Of a stretch of DNA of 64,000 nt, positions 19,417 to 28,164 are shown in pieces. The stretch's first letter is position 1. Each line of letters begins with the position of its first letter. Source of the DNA: Chromatiales bacterium (ex Bugula neritina AB1) (lineage in GTDB: Bacteria; Pseudomonadota; Gammaproteobacteria; Granulosicoccales; Granulosicoccaceae); NCBI GenBank assembly GCA_001730015.1, contig MDLA01000192.1, positions 124,001 to 188,000 on the forward strand, written 5' to 3'. The notes beneath the pieces are model-generated. The model had not been told where the DNA came from, searched no databases, and worked only from the letters and a program-made list of their open reading frames with translations. A program made the translations under genes and the position numbers.

Positions 19417-20664
19417 ATGCGAACCAATTCACAAGCAATCAGCAGTTCCGGCGAGTTACCGCTTGCCAGTGAAAAGCGACAGCTCGATTTCGATCGCTGG
19501 CTGTTTGCAGCAAATGACGAAAACGCCCATCCGTTTGCCTGCCTCAAAGAAATAATCGAGGATCGACTGCAGCAAGGGCAGTGCGAAATTCACCTCGAGC
19601 AGGAAACCGATTTCTGCAGAGTACGATGCCGGACACATGGCAAACTGGATGAGCAGAAAATACCGGCTCAATCGCTGATATCAGACTTGCTAACGCAACT
19701 ACATTCAGCAAGTGACCAGACACTGGAAGAATCAACCTGTAGTGAGCTGATTACCGGCACAATCGTAAGCGGAAAACAATGTCGCATGGAAGCGACATAC
19801 TACCCGACAGCAAACGGCAGTAACCTCACACTGAAACTATCCGACGTTAAATCGCTTCCGGAAACGCTTGACCAGCTGGCACTGCCGGGCAATACCATCG
19901 AGGCCATTCGCCGGCACTACCAACGCAACGCGAACGGTATCACTGTAGTCAGCGGCGCTGATACACATCAATTGCAAATGCTCTATTACGCTTTGTTAGG
20001 TGAAACCAATCGGCTAGAGGAAAAAATTATTTCTCTGGAAAAATACGTCTCCAGACCTTTTGCCCGCATCAATCAGATACCCATAGGTGACGACGTAAAT
20101 CAGACAGCAGCTATAGCCTCGCGACACGCCGACCGGGTTTTTGTCGATTGCACCGGTAGCTGGCAGAATGACTTTGTATCCGGCCTGATTTCCAACCGAC
20201 AGCCCGCCTCGCTGCTGCTGTGTGCCGCAAACTCCGCAAACGCGATCAGGCAAATTCTGGATTCCGGCATTAATGAACGTGAACTTGCGTCTGCATTGTC
20301 AGCGGTCATCGAGATTGGAACATCCAGTGCTATCTGCCCGCATTGCGCGGATTCCTATACTCCGACAAATCGTGAGTTAAACTGGTTGAGCAGGTATTCT
20401 ATGGTCGACAAGAAATCCGCAATTGATATCTTTGTGCACGCAAACGGTTGCGATAAATGCAGCTATACCGGCCGCGCCCGGACAACAGCTTACGCATCAA
20501 TAATCCGGCGATCAGATGCTATCGCCGAGGCTATAATCTCTCGCTCGAGCGATAAAATAAAGGCTGTCCTGTACAGCTCACTTGGTGAGGAGTCTGTACC
20601 CTGTCAAATCGAAAAATCGGTTCGAATCGGACAAAGCAGCTTCGTAGATTTTACCCTGCGCTAG
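19417..20664 (+). CDS. Degenerate GspE/PilB-family secretion ATPase (pseudo-ATPase)
   Basis: The product has 415 residues. The C-terminal half follows the GspE/PilB architecture: the long segment ADRVFVDCTGSWQ...LLLCAANSANAIRQILDSG...ASALSAVIE, then the zinc-type pairs CPHC (about residue 306) and CDKC with the following TGRAR. In active family members these positions hold a Walker A (GPTGSGKTTT), an Asp box (GEIRD) and a His box (TLHTN). Here they read VVSGADTHQ, DCTGS and CAANS. All three catalytic boxes are therefore lost while the scaffold and zinc site survive. The frame is intact over 1.2 kb, so the gene looks maintained. It may be a regulator or structural partner of a pilus or type II-like assembly. 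It flanks the capsule locus and ends at a small terminator. Confidence 0.78.
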   Translation: MRTNSQAISSSGELPLASEKRQLDFDRWLFAANDENAHPFACLKEIIEDRLQQGQCEIHLEQETDFCRVRCRTHGKLDEQKIPAQSLISDLLTQLHSASDQTLEESTCSELITGTIVSGKQCRMEATYYPTANGSNLTLKLSDVKSLPETLDQLALPGNTIEAIRRHYQRNANGITVVSGADTHQLQMLYYALLGETNRLEEKIISLEKYVSRPFARINQIPIGDDVNQTAAIASRHADRVFVDCTGSWQNDFVSGLISNRQPASLLLCAANSANAIRQILDSGINERELASALSAVIEIGTSSAICPHCADSYTPTNRELNWLSRYSMVDKKSAIDIFVHANGCDKCSYTGRARTTAYASIIRRSDAIAEAIISRSSDKIKAVLYSSLGEESVPCQIEKSVRIGQSSFVDFTLR

Positions 20665-20666
20665 CA

Positions 20667-20688
20667 ACCTCAATCGAGGTCACTTTTT
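20667..20688 (+). terminator. Probable intrinsic terminator of the GspE-like gene
   Basis: ACCTC (20667-20671), loop AATC, GAGGT (20676-20680), then CAC and a five-T run (20684-20688). The 5-bp stem is short, but the position just after the stop codon fits. Confidence 0.55.
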
Positions 20689-20694
20689 CACTCG

Positions 20695-22038
20695 CTAAAC
20701 TACAAGCTTTTTCCCTTCGATCTCAACAGGTACATCGATAGGACGAACATCAAGCTTGCGATGCATATCAAGGTCTATTACTTCTGCGGGGCTCACTACG
20801 CCCGGCGTTGCTGCTATATGAGCTTTGAACATCGCCGGTGACCACTTTAGTCCGGCCTCTCCATCACAGCCTTCGAGATCGGTATAGACACTTCCATTTA
20901 CCTGAGTTGTCTCTACCAGATACTGGCGGAATTTGTTAAACAGACCCTTATCTACTGATCCCGGATCAGTCCAGAAATCCTCCAGAGACCCCTGATAGGT
21001 TAACCCTGGCAGATCGTAGATGGCAAAGCCCATAGATTTAACCGGAGTCTGGTGATAAAGCGATGAAATTCCTACCGTGCTATTGATTAACACAGTACCC
21101 TCAGCATTCTGCAATAGCTGTGGCAGATCAGTGTCATGCACATAGTGAATCCGGCCTTTCAGCCCATGGGTCCGGGAAAGCTGCTTTATCAGATTCTTAT
21201 AACTTTTATAACCACGGTCATAGGGATGATGCTTGAACACCAGTTTACAATCGCCAGGCGCCTGTACAAAAGAGATGATCACACGTTCGATGAACTCTTC
21301 TACAGTGCCGAATTGTGAGTGTCGGGTAACCTGCATATCATTGTGAACCTGCAGAGTAACCAGAAAAAATTTATCTTCCCCGCAACTAAGCTTACGGCTC
21401 AAAGATCTTTCAGAAATTTTATAGTACTGCTTTCTCAGCCCTGATTTAATCCAGATCAACCCTTCACTGAAGGTTTTCAAGGCCCGATGATGCTCATATT
21501 TCCGGAAGAACGGTCGAAGCGCAGATGAAGCCATATAATACTGCATGGCTGAACAGGCCGCACTCAGAAATACACTCTTCACCGGTGCAGATATTGACAC
21601 TTCATTCGCCGCACCGCCATTGGCATCAAAATGCTGTAACCGATCAAGCAACCCGGCTTTCCGACAGGCATCGGTGTGGCCATTTACACCATCTTTTTCA
21701 AGCGTAATATAATTCGGTCTGACATACCCTTCTTCAAAAACAAAAACTTCAATATCAAGTTTTCTGGCAATTTGAACGGCCTGGCGATGGTATGCCCTGC
21801 AATCGCCGAACAAGTAGATGCGCTCGATCTTGCGATCGATAAACTGCTGCCGTATCCAGTCAGCCCAGCAGGCCAGTGACGAGCGGTAATTCACATAGTT
21901 GCCGCTATGATAATAATACCAGTCCCCGCCGTTGAAATTCACTTTCGTAACGCTGTGGCCACTGTCCTCAAGCTGGCTGGCAAACTTTCGGAAAAAAGGA
22001 CCCACTGGTCCTTGCAGAAGCAGGACGTTACGCGGCAT
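20695..22038 (-). CDS. kpsS: KpsS-type capsule Kdo transferase
   Basis: The 447-residue member of the KpsS/LipB/WcbO family opens with RNVLLLQGPVGPFFRKFASQ and carries FGDCRAYHRQAVQIARK and EEGYVRPNYITLE. With KpsC it builds the poly-beta-Kdo linker that joins group 2 capsules to lysophosphatidylglycerol at the inner membrane; KpsS is thought to add the first Kdo. It overlaps the kpsC 3' end by 11 bp and is the last gene of the locus. There are no membrane segments. Confidence 0.9.
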   Translation of the reverse strand: MPRNVLLLQGPVGPFFRKFASQLEDSGHSVTKVNFNGGDWYYYHSGNYVNYRSSLACWADWIRQQFIDRKIERIYLFGDCRAYHRQAVQIARKLDIEVFVFEEGYVRPNYITLEKDGVNGHTDACRKAGLLDRLQHFDANGGAANEVSISAPVKSVFLSAACSAMQYYMASSALRPFFRKYEHHRALKTFSEGLIWIKSGLRKQYYKISERSLSRKLSCGEDKFFLVTLQVHNDMQVTRHSQFGTVEEFIERVIISFVQAPGDCKLVFKHHPYDRGYKSYKNLIKQLSRTHGLKGRIHYVHDTDLPQLLQNAEGTVLINSTVGISSLYHQTPVKSMGFAIYDLPGLTYQGSLEDFWTDPGSVDKGLFNKFRQYLVETTQVNGSVYTDLEGCDGEAGLKWSPAMFKAHIAATPGVVSPAEVIDLDMHRKLDVRPIDVPVEIEGKKLVV

Positions 22039-24085
22039 AAGTCAGACCTTTTTTTATGTTACGGGCAATGTTCACGTATTTTTTCAGTCCAGTAGCAGTC
22101 ATCGAGTCGCTGATATCCGCACGCTCCGCTTGCACGGCAGAAATAGTATTTTCCACGCTGGTAAATTCACCTGAGGCAATATCAAGATACGACGGATATC
22201 TGATATAGCTAATGTAAACAAGTTCTTGCAGAGAGCGTGGCCTGCTTCTACGCTCGAAGCTACAAAAATCTTCAGTCAGCCCCCACCCTGCGTAGAACGG
22301 CTTACCATATGTAACGACCTTTTTTCCATAAAGTAGTGCTTCCATACCCGCAAGTGATGTGATTGTGTGTATTTCCTCACACAGGCGTAATGCCAGATCT
22401 ATCGACAAATCGGTCTCGATGCGATCGCATAAGCCGGCAATATCATCATAGTTTTCAATTCCGTCCGAACGGTTTCCACTCACTACATCAGGGTGCGGCT
22501 TATAAACAACCGTTCGATTCGGGTTCGACTCACGCACCGCACTCAGCAAGGCTCTATTCGACTTTATACGATCACCACCAAACCGCAGTGAGGCATCACC
22601 TTCGACCTGTCCAATAACCAGAATAGCCTCTCGGCCTTCGTAAAAACTATCATCTGTGTGCTCTTCCAGGGCACCGGTATATTTACTGATTCTTTTTTCA
22701 AGAAGCACATCAATTAACGCTTCTGCACGCTGCAAATCAGACGGACTGCAGTCATAGTGCTGCAGCAGCATTTCCATCCGCGATGGTCGGGTCGCATCAA
22801 AGTAGATTCCCAGATCATCAATTACCAGTGAACGCGGGGCGGTGAAATTACTGCCAAGCCCCACCGAGCGAATAAAACCATCTTCCATTCGGGCGGTATT
22901 TTGATCAACTAGAGTGGATTCCAGTGCGGTTTCTATTGCTTTCCGCCCCCATACCAATGTTGCATCAGGCCCGCTGATGTCACGCTGCGCCAGGAAGCGC
23001 TTCGTTGAAAGGTGGCGATGCCCGAAATCATCCCGCATAAGATAACGATCAATGTAATTGCGCTTCCAGCCAGTAATACCCACACAAGTGAATGATTGCC
23101 CCACCCGATCGCGCTGCAGGATCTGTTCATGAATATGCTCCACGATATCTTCCAGCTCACACACTTGCTGATTCACCGGATGAACATATTTCGGATACAG
23201 CAAATAGGATGCTGCAAACAATTGATCCAGTGACCGAGCCATCGTGCGCCTGGCGATCGGCTGGTGATCACTGGTGACTCCCCAGCCCGAATAAAACGGC
23301 TGGCCAAAACAGCTAACCGCCACACCACGCTGTAGCGCCTCCATTCCAAACAATGAAGTACCAACATAGACACGACTGCAATGGTGCATGCTGGTGGCCG
23401 GAATATCACCGCTGATTACAGCAACCCCGAGCGATTTGGCAAGAGTCGATAAATACCCCTGTTTTTGTCCGGTTAGAACCAGCGGGTGAACCTTGACAAA
23501 AACCTTCTCCACTGGAAACTCACCCAGCGCGTAATGAAGCATTGCCTCAAAGCGCGCTTCATCCATGCCGCCCAGACGAAGTGACTGATCACCAACGGTT
23601 TGATCGACGACCAGCGCATAGCCCGTTACCCCTTCCAGCTCGCGGGGCATAGAACCAATGTGATTGTATTTGCTTATGTTCTGTTCAGTTAACGATTGCA
23701 TAAGGCGCTTACCGCGCTTTATAAATTCCTCGTCAGACAATTTCTGCGACAACGGATCCACACCATTGAGAATATTTTCCAGCAGCGATGGTTGAGTAGC
23801 ATCGTAGTAAATACCCACCGGATCAATAACCAGAGAATACTTGCGCAGTTGTGCGCCACGCCCGAAAGAACAGACAAATCCATCTTCCAGTCGCACATGC
23901 GGTATATCAGTGACTGACGCCAGATATTGAGAGTAACTACTGTAGGGCTTGGATCCCCATGAATAAATAGCGCGGCAAACACTCCGGTTAAGCACCCGTG
24001 GATTTCTCGACAGACGATCTATATCCAGAAACTTTTCAATATTGGCTATCTTCCCGATACCCGCGGACAATGTAAATCCTTTCAC
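22028..24085 (-). CDS. kpsC: KpsC-type dual Kdo transferase
   Basis: The 685-residue protein has the typical KpsC length and two homologous halves. Each half has a WG(S/R)K motif, an (R)xEDGF(V/I)xSxGxG motif (LEDGFVCSFGRG and MEDGFIRSVGLG), an SLVID..GIY(Y/F)DAT(Q/R)PS motif and a late CFGQPFYSGWG / TYGKPFYAGWG motif. KpsC alternately adds beta-2,4- and beta-2,7-linked Kdo to the capsule glycolipid anchor. This identifies the locus as ABC-transporter-dependent (group 2/3) capsule, and the surrounding kps genes agree. It lies 19 bp after the upstream tail-anchored protein gene. Confidence 0.93.
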   Translation of the reverse strand: MKGFTLSAGIGKIANIEKFLDIDRLSRNPRVLNRSVCRAIYSWGSKPYSSYSQYLASVTDIPHVRLEDGFVCSFGRGAQLRKYSLVIDPVGIYYDATQPSLLENILNGVDPLSQKLSDEEFIKRGKRLMQSLTEQNISKYNHIGSMPRELEGVTGYALVVDQTVGDQSLRLGGMDEARFEAMLHYALGEFPVEKVFVKVHPLVLTGQKQGYLSTLAKSLGVAVISGDIPATSMHHCSRVYVGTSLFGMEALQRGVAVSCFGQPFYSGWGVTSDHQPIARRTMARSLDQLFAASYLLYPKYVHPVNQQVCELEDIVEHIHEQILQRDRVGQSFTCVGITGWKRNYIDRYLMRDDFGHRHLSTKRFLAQRDISGPDATLVWGRKAIETALESTLVDQNTARMEDGFIRSVGLGSNFTAPRSLVIDDLGIYFDATRPSRMEMLLQHYDCSPSDLQRAEALIDVLLEKRISKYTGALEEHTDDSFYEGREAILVIGQVEGDASLRFGGDRIKSNRALLSAVRESNPNRTVVYKPHPDVVSGNRSDGIENYDDIAGLCDRIETDLSIDLALRLCEEIHTITSLAGMEALLYGKKVVTYGKPFYAGWGLTEDFCSFERRSRPRSLQELVYISYIRYPSYLDIASGEFTSVENTISAVQAERADISDSMTATGLKKYVNIARNIKKGLTYAA

Positions 24086-24104
24086 GCGTGCGTACCCGAC
24101 ACGC

Positions 24105-24734
24105 TCAGCTAACGAGTTTTATTGCAAAAAAGGATGCCAACAGACAGAACAGAGCATCAGTCAGCACCGGACGCCAGTGCTCCTTCAGAGCGCGCGTAAC
24201 TTGCTGGGGCGTTGTCAATGGTTCTATATCACTACTGGCCTCGTCGTTCGCTGCATCTTCAGTCGATGCAGCAGGTGCCGGGTTAGCATGCGTTTTTTCT
24301 GCAGCGGCAGCCGAACTATCGTCATCATTCAGCAACAGATTCAATTGACGGATGACTGACGCTCCGTGATCCTGCGGGCTCTGGTTCGCCGCCTGACCGA
24401 CGATTGTCAGCAGCGCCGCGTTAATACCGTTCTCCCGCGCTACACGCTGCAGTGTATTGACCTCCTCCTGCAGAGCAACCAGCCGTGCCAGTTCGTCGCG
24501 GCAATACTGAACTTTATCCTCTGAGCGATCGCCGGCTTCAACTTTCTCGAGACTGACAGTGGCGACTACCGACTGGTCATCGCAAGCACCGGTATCCGAG
24601 GCGGCATCGATAATGTATCGATTCATCAGAACCCGATCTATACCCACATCTATCAGCGCACGTTTACCGGCCTGCAGATTGGTATAGGCCGAACTGTATT
24701 CGTGGATAATTGACTGGCTCTGCTTTGGCGGCAT
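24105..24734 (-). CDS. Unknown tail-anchored protein in the capsule locus
   Basis: The product has 209 residues from ATG 24734; a TTG eight codons upstream (24758) is also possible. I do not recognise the family. The N-terminal 120 residues are probably helical with two Cys (GACDD and YCRDE). An acidic Ala/Ser/Asp-rich linker (residues about 135-175) follows, and a single hydrophobic segment TDALFCLLASFFAIKLV lies at the extreme C-terminus. This predicts a cytosolic body tethered to the inner membrane. It sits between the MFS carrier and kpsC and could tether the soluble Kdo transferases, but that is inference. Confidence 0.6.
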   Translation of the reverse strand: MPPKQSQSIIHEYSSAYTNLQAGKRALIDVGIDRVLMNRYIIDAASDTGACDDQSVVATVSLEKVEAGDRSEDKVQYCRDELARLVALQEEVNTLQRVARENGINAALLTIVGQAANQSPQDHGASVIRQLNLLLNDDDSSAAAAEKTHANPAPAASTEDAANDEASSDIEPLTTPQQVTRALKEHWRPVLTDALFCLLASFFAIKLVS

Positions 24735-24851
24735 CGCATTTCCGATGTAAGTAATCAAACCGACCGTGCAGAAAGCAAGCCAATCAGGCGCTCCGTTATC
24801 AATGTATACAAGCGGTAAGGCGTGAGGAATTCAACCGATTTTAACCTGCAG

Positions 24852-26063
24852 TCAGGGGGCTGTTGGTCTTGCGACACAATGAGAAAGACGAAACAACAGA
24901 TAGCCGGACAAAATCAGAACAAGGGATACCATCAAAACGACATCGTAGCCACCAACCGTCCAGATAATAGATCCGATATGGGGCGCTGTTGCTGCACCGA
25001 GCAGATAAACGGATGCCAGCAAACCGGATTTAGCACCAAAATTATCGCCGCCCAGCACATCTCTGGCAATGACCGGCCTGATAATACTGACCACACCATA
25101 GCCGCCCCCGAACAACACCACAAAAACCACGACAAGCATCGGTAAAGAACTGCTTTGCATCAGCGCGAAAATAGATAGCGCGACGCTTAGAAAACTGCAA
25201 TTGGCCACGGCGAAATTGCTAACACGCCTGGCAACTCCGCTTACGACAACTCGACCAGCCACCTGCATTGGACCGATAAACGACGCAACCAGTACAGCTT
25301 TAGATTCACCGAGCCCCCGATCAACAAGAATCGACAGTAAATGATGGATAGTCATTCCGTGAACCAGCCCGACGAGCGCGAACCCCAGCGCCAGACAGTA
25401 AAACACCGGCGTAAGTAAAGAACGAGTTGATACCGGTGTAGATTCGATGCTTGTAGTCTGTGCCCGACCTTGCGCTTCAACCCGCGACGCCCCGACCCAC
25501 AACAGGGGTGCACCCAGGCAAATAACTCCCATGCCGAATATAAATAGAGCTCGACGCCAGTCGTACATTTCAGATAATAAATGTGCACTGGAGAAACTCA
25601 CCGTACTGGCGAACCCCGCGATAAGGGTGACCGTAATTATTCCACGTTTGGCCTGCTCGCCGTAAGCACGTGTAATCAACGCAAAACAGGGTTCGTACAA
25701 ACACCCTGCCAGGCAGATACCGATAATGCTCCACACTACATAAAACTGCCAGGGCGAAGAAACGAAACCCAGACACATCAGCGCGAGCCCTCCTATGACG
25801 GCACTTGCTGTCATCACATGCGGACCCAGCCCGCGATCAATCAGCCGACCCACCAATGGTGAAGTAATTGCAGATAGCAATAAGGCTATAGTAATCGCAG
25901 CTGTCAGGCTCGCTTTACTCCATCCGAATGACTGTTCCCAACGCAATAGCATGGCTGGAAAAACATAAAACAGACCGGCCCAGACAACCACCTGGCCCAA
26001 TGCCAGAATCATTACACCTCTTGTTGTTTTCAATAGCCTGCTACCATAACCAACGGATACCAC
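24852..26063 (-). CDS. MFS transporter within the capsule locus
   Basis: The 403-residue protein has about 12 hydrophobic segments and the MFS loop 2-3 motif GRLIDRGLGPHVM (residues 72-84). The first segment VMILALGQVVVWAGLFYVFPAML and repeated Gly-rich helices resemble monocarboxylate/oxalate-type (OFA-like) carriers. Its substrate is unknown. Most group 2 capsule loci have no MFS protein, because export uses KpsMT. It might move a small precursor or substituent, or be a passenger gene. It is followed by the tail-anchored protein gene. Confidence 0.82.
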   Translation of the reverse strand: MVSVGYGSRLLKTTRGVMILALGQVVVWAGLFYVFPAMLLRWEQSFGWSKASLTAAITIALLLSAITSPLVGRLIDRGLGPHVMTASAVIGGLALMCLGFVSSPWQFYVVWSIIGICLAGCLYEPCFALITRAYGEQAKRGIITVTLIAGFASTVSFSSAHLLSEMYDWRRALFIFGMGVICLGAPLLWVGASRVEAQGRAQTTSIESTPVSTRSLLTPVFYCLALGFALVGLVHGMTIHHLLSILVDRGLGESKAVLVASFIGPMQVAGRVVVSGVARRVSNFAVANCSFLSVALSIFALMQSSSLPMLVVVFVVLFGGGYGVVSIIRPVIARDVLGGDNFGAKSGLLASVYLLGAATAPHIGSIIWTVGGYDVVLMVSLVLILSGYLLFRLSHCVARPTAP

Positions 26064-26118
26064 AACTGATCGATAATCACCAGCAAAACTCTGCAGCTAT
26101 CTACATGTGATATAGACT

Positions 26119-27129
26119 TCAGTCGAGCAAATCCAATCGTGCTCCGGCCTTATCCAGTTGATTCAGACAATCCTGCCGGAAACGCACTTCAGCAAGCCAG
26201 TTGTGACGTTTAGACAACGGCACACGATCGTAACTATGATTCTCATCAGACAGACCACTGGAAAAACCACCTATCAGGATCCGCTTGCCCGGCAGCACGG
26301 GATTTCGCGCAAGACAACCGAGTATCACCGCACCCGCCGATGGAGGTGCATTCAATTCCATATTCAACTCACACCACAATTGTCGCGGAGTTACATGGAT
26401 TCCGTCATAGGGAGGCAGATTCATAAACCGCCGCCAGACCTTACTGCGCCGATGAAAAATACTGTTACCCGTTATACACAGATGTTGCCCCGCTATTGGC
26501 TCCATCGCTTTCCAGGAGGGTGTTACCACATGAAGTTGCGGCTCACCGACAATACGCGGATTACGACGGTAACCATTAAAGCAGATAGCATGTACATCCT
26601 TGCCAATCCCCTCAAACCTGGCGCCTGGAGCATTTCCCAACACTGCAACTACCTCGCAATCACGCATCAACCTGGATAAAGATCGCTCAGATTTCAGAAG
26701 ATGTTGTTGCAGGTACTTCAGGCACGCAAATTCACGGCGGCTTAATCTTGGTAGCGGCAACTCGTGCGTCAGGGAATGTATCATCACCGCAGCAAACCAT
26801 TTCATTTCAGAACTGGCAACGCCTACAGAACGTAAAATCGCGGTCGCAGAACTTTCCCGGCCCAATTGAAGATACAGCGAAGCCAGATAATAAACAGACG
26901 GCCTGCTTTTACCATAACCGGATTCAAACAGCGACCCGGACAGACTATCCAGTGAATCGGAATTAAAGTTACCGCTGGCGGCCATACCATTTATAGAGTG
27001 CAGAAACTCTTTTTCTGTGCGCCGGGTAGAATCAACCGCATGATCCGGGTTATCAGCTGGCATTGTATTGACAAGCCGCTTTCTCCCAAACAATGAAAAA
27101 AAACCCGAGTTGCCTGTAATGCCACACAT
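26119..27129 (-). CDS. Putative sialyltransferase-fold (GT29/GT42-like) glycosyltransferase
   Basis: The product has 336 residues. The C-terminal half carries features of CMP-sugar-using sialyltransferases: VVAVLGNAPGARFEG (residues 160-174) resembles the GN(G/A)PS donor loop, ICFNGYRR the following Asn motif, and PPSAGAVILGCL...RILIGGFSSG (about 261-290) the SG...G(I/V)D/GF core, with ENHSY supplying a candidate catalytic His. The N-terminal 110 residues are helical and unassigned. In a capsule locus a sialyl-, Kdo- or other nonulosonyl-transfer role is reasonable, but no CMP-sugar synthesis gene is in the window. The start could also be ATG 27063. It lies 6 bp after the preceding gene. Confidence 0.55.
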   Translation of the reverse strand: MCGITGNSGFFSLFGRKRLVNTMPADNPDHAVDSTRRTEKEFLHSINGMAASGNFNSDSLDSLSGSLFESGYGKSRPSVYYLASLYLQLGRESSATAILRSVGVASSEMKWFAAVMIHSLTHELPLPRLSRREFACLKYLQQHLLKSERSLSRLMRDCEVVAVLGNAPGARFEGIGKDVHAICFNGYRRNPRIVGEPQLHVVTPSWKAMEPIAGQHLCITGNSIFHRRSKVWRRFMNLPPYDGIHVTPRQLWCELNMELNAPPSAGAVILGCLARNPVLPGKRILIGGFSSGLSDENHSYDRVPLSKRHNWLAEVRFRQDCLNQLDKAGARLDLLD

Positions 27130-27135
27130 ACCTGA

Positions 27136-28164
27136 CTATGCATCCTGACGGACAGCCGCCCGATCCGGAAAAAGCTGTGCCAGTATACGCAACAAAGCAT
27201 AGCTGGAATCATTGAAAAAACCTTTCGGATCTTCCCGCAACTTACAGAACTTTCTTTTTGCGCTGACCCTATGCAGAGCAACCGCATCGAAAAAATCACG
27301 TACCGGTAGTACCGGGCGGGTTATCACGGAGTCAGGAGAATTTTTATCCGCACACGTTGTCGGCTGGTGAAAACCGCCTGATACAGCAGCATCAAAAGCC
27401 GCCACTCGTGACAGAATTAAGTGCAAATCGTCTACTCGATTTTCACATAACACCCACCCGCCACCAACTGCTTCAGAAGAGTTTGCAAAGTCAGTCTGAA
27501 TTACTTCGCCAAAAGCTGATGACGATAAGCACTGAATCAGCACATCGGTTTTCAACGATCGAACAAAACCTCGAGTTGCAATTAACGTTGATGAGCACTC
27601 AGTCATCACGGCATCTATAACGCGACAGGAATCAACAAATACACAATGAAGCGCCTGTCGATAGGCAGTCACGTGCTGGTGAGCGCTGTACCATTCAGGT
27701 TTAATAAATTCTAGGTCCAACCCAAGCGACGCAATGGACTCGGTCATTTTAGCAGCGGCATTACCGCCCAGCACAGCCACGCGCTGACACCCTGGGTACT
27801 CTAGCTGTAATCTACGTATTCGCGCTTCAACATATGGCAGAACTTCATCGTCCGCGTGCGGGCAATCAATAAGAAAATAATCATCGGCAGACAGCCATCC
27901 CGGTGACATAATTGACTGATAAACAGCATTGAGTGTTTCAAATGTCGGCCAGTATTCACGCTCTGTTTCAACAGCCCCGACATCAGCTACCGCAATCTGA
28001 TTGAACAGCAATGAACCCGGAAATAACGCACCACACAATGGCGTTTTATTTAACACGGGCCGGGAAGAGCAATAGGTTCGAACCTCACGCGCTATCATCT
28101 CCTGCTGATGCCGTTCCCAGCGACCATGATAGGTCATTGGCTGGAATTGCTTCAGGCTGCGCAT
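27136..28164 (-). CDS. Unknown capsule-locus protein
   Basis: The product has 342 residues from ATG 28164, chosen because AGGAG lies 8 nt upstream; longer in-frame starts would intrude into the preceding gene. I do not recognise a family. Visible features are a PLCGALFPGSLLFNQIAV segment, YFLIDCPHADDEVLPYVEAR, a Rossmann-like strand-turn VAVLGGNAAAKM (about residue 165) and a middle Cys-containing region. There is no signal peptide or membrane segment. It overlaps the GT4-like gene by 13 bp and is followed after 6 bp by the sialyltransferase-like gene, so it is certainly co-translated with the sugar enzymes. A glycan-modifying or glycosyltransferase role is inference. Confidence 0.7.
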   Translation of the reverse strand: MRSLKQFQPMTYHGRWERHQQEMIAREVRTYCSSRPVLNKTPLCGALFPGSLLFNQIAVADVGAVETEREYWPTFETLNAVYQSIMSPGWLSADDYFLIDCPHADDEVLPYVEARIRRLQLEYPGCQRVAVLGGNAAAKMTESIASLGLDLEFIKPEWYSAHQHVTAYRQALHCVFVDSCRVIDAVMTECSSTLIATRGFVRSLKTDVLIQCLSSSAFGEVIQTDFANSSEAVGGGWVLCENRVDDLHLILSRVAAFDAAVSGGFHQPTTCADKNSPDSVITRPVLPVRDFFDAVALHRVSAKRKFCKLREDPKGFFNDSSYALLRILAQLFPDRAAVRQDA

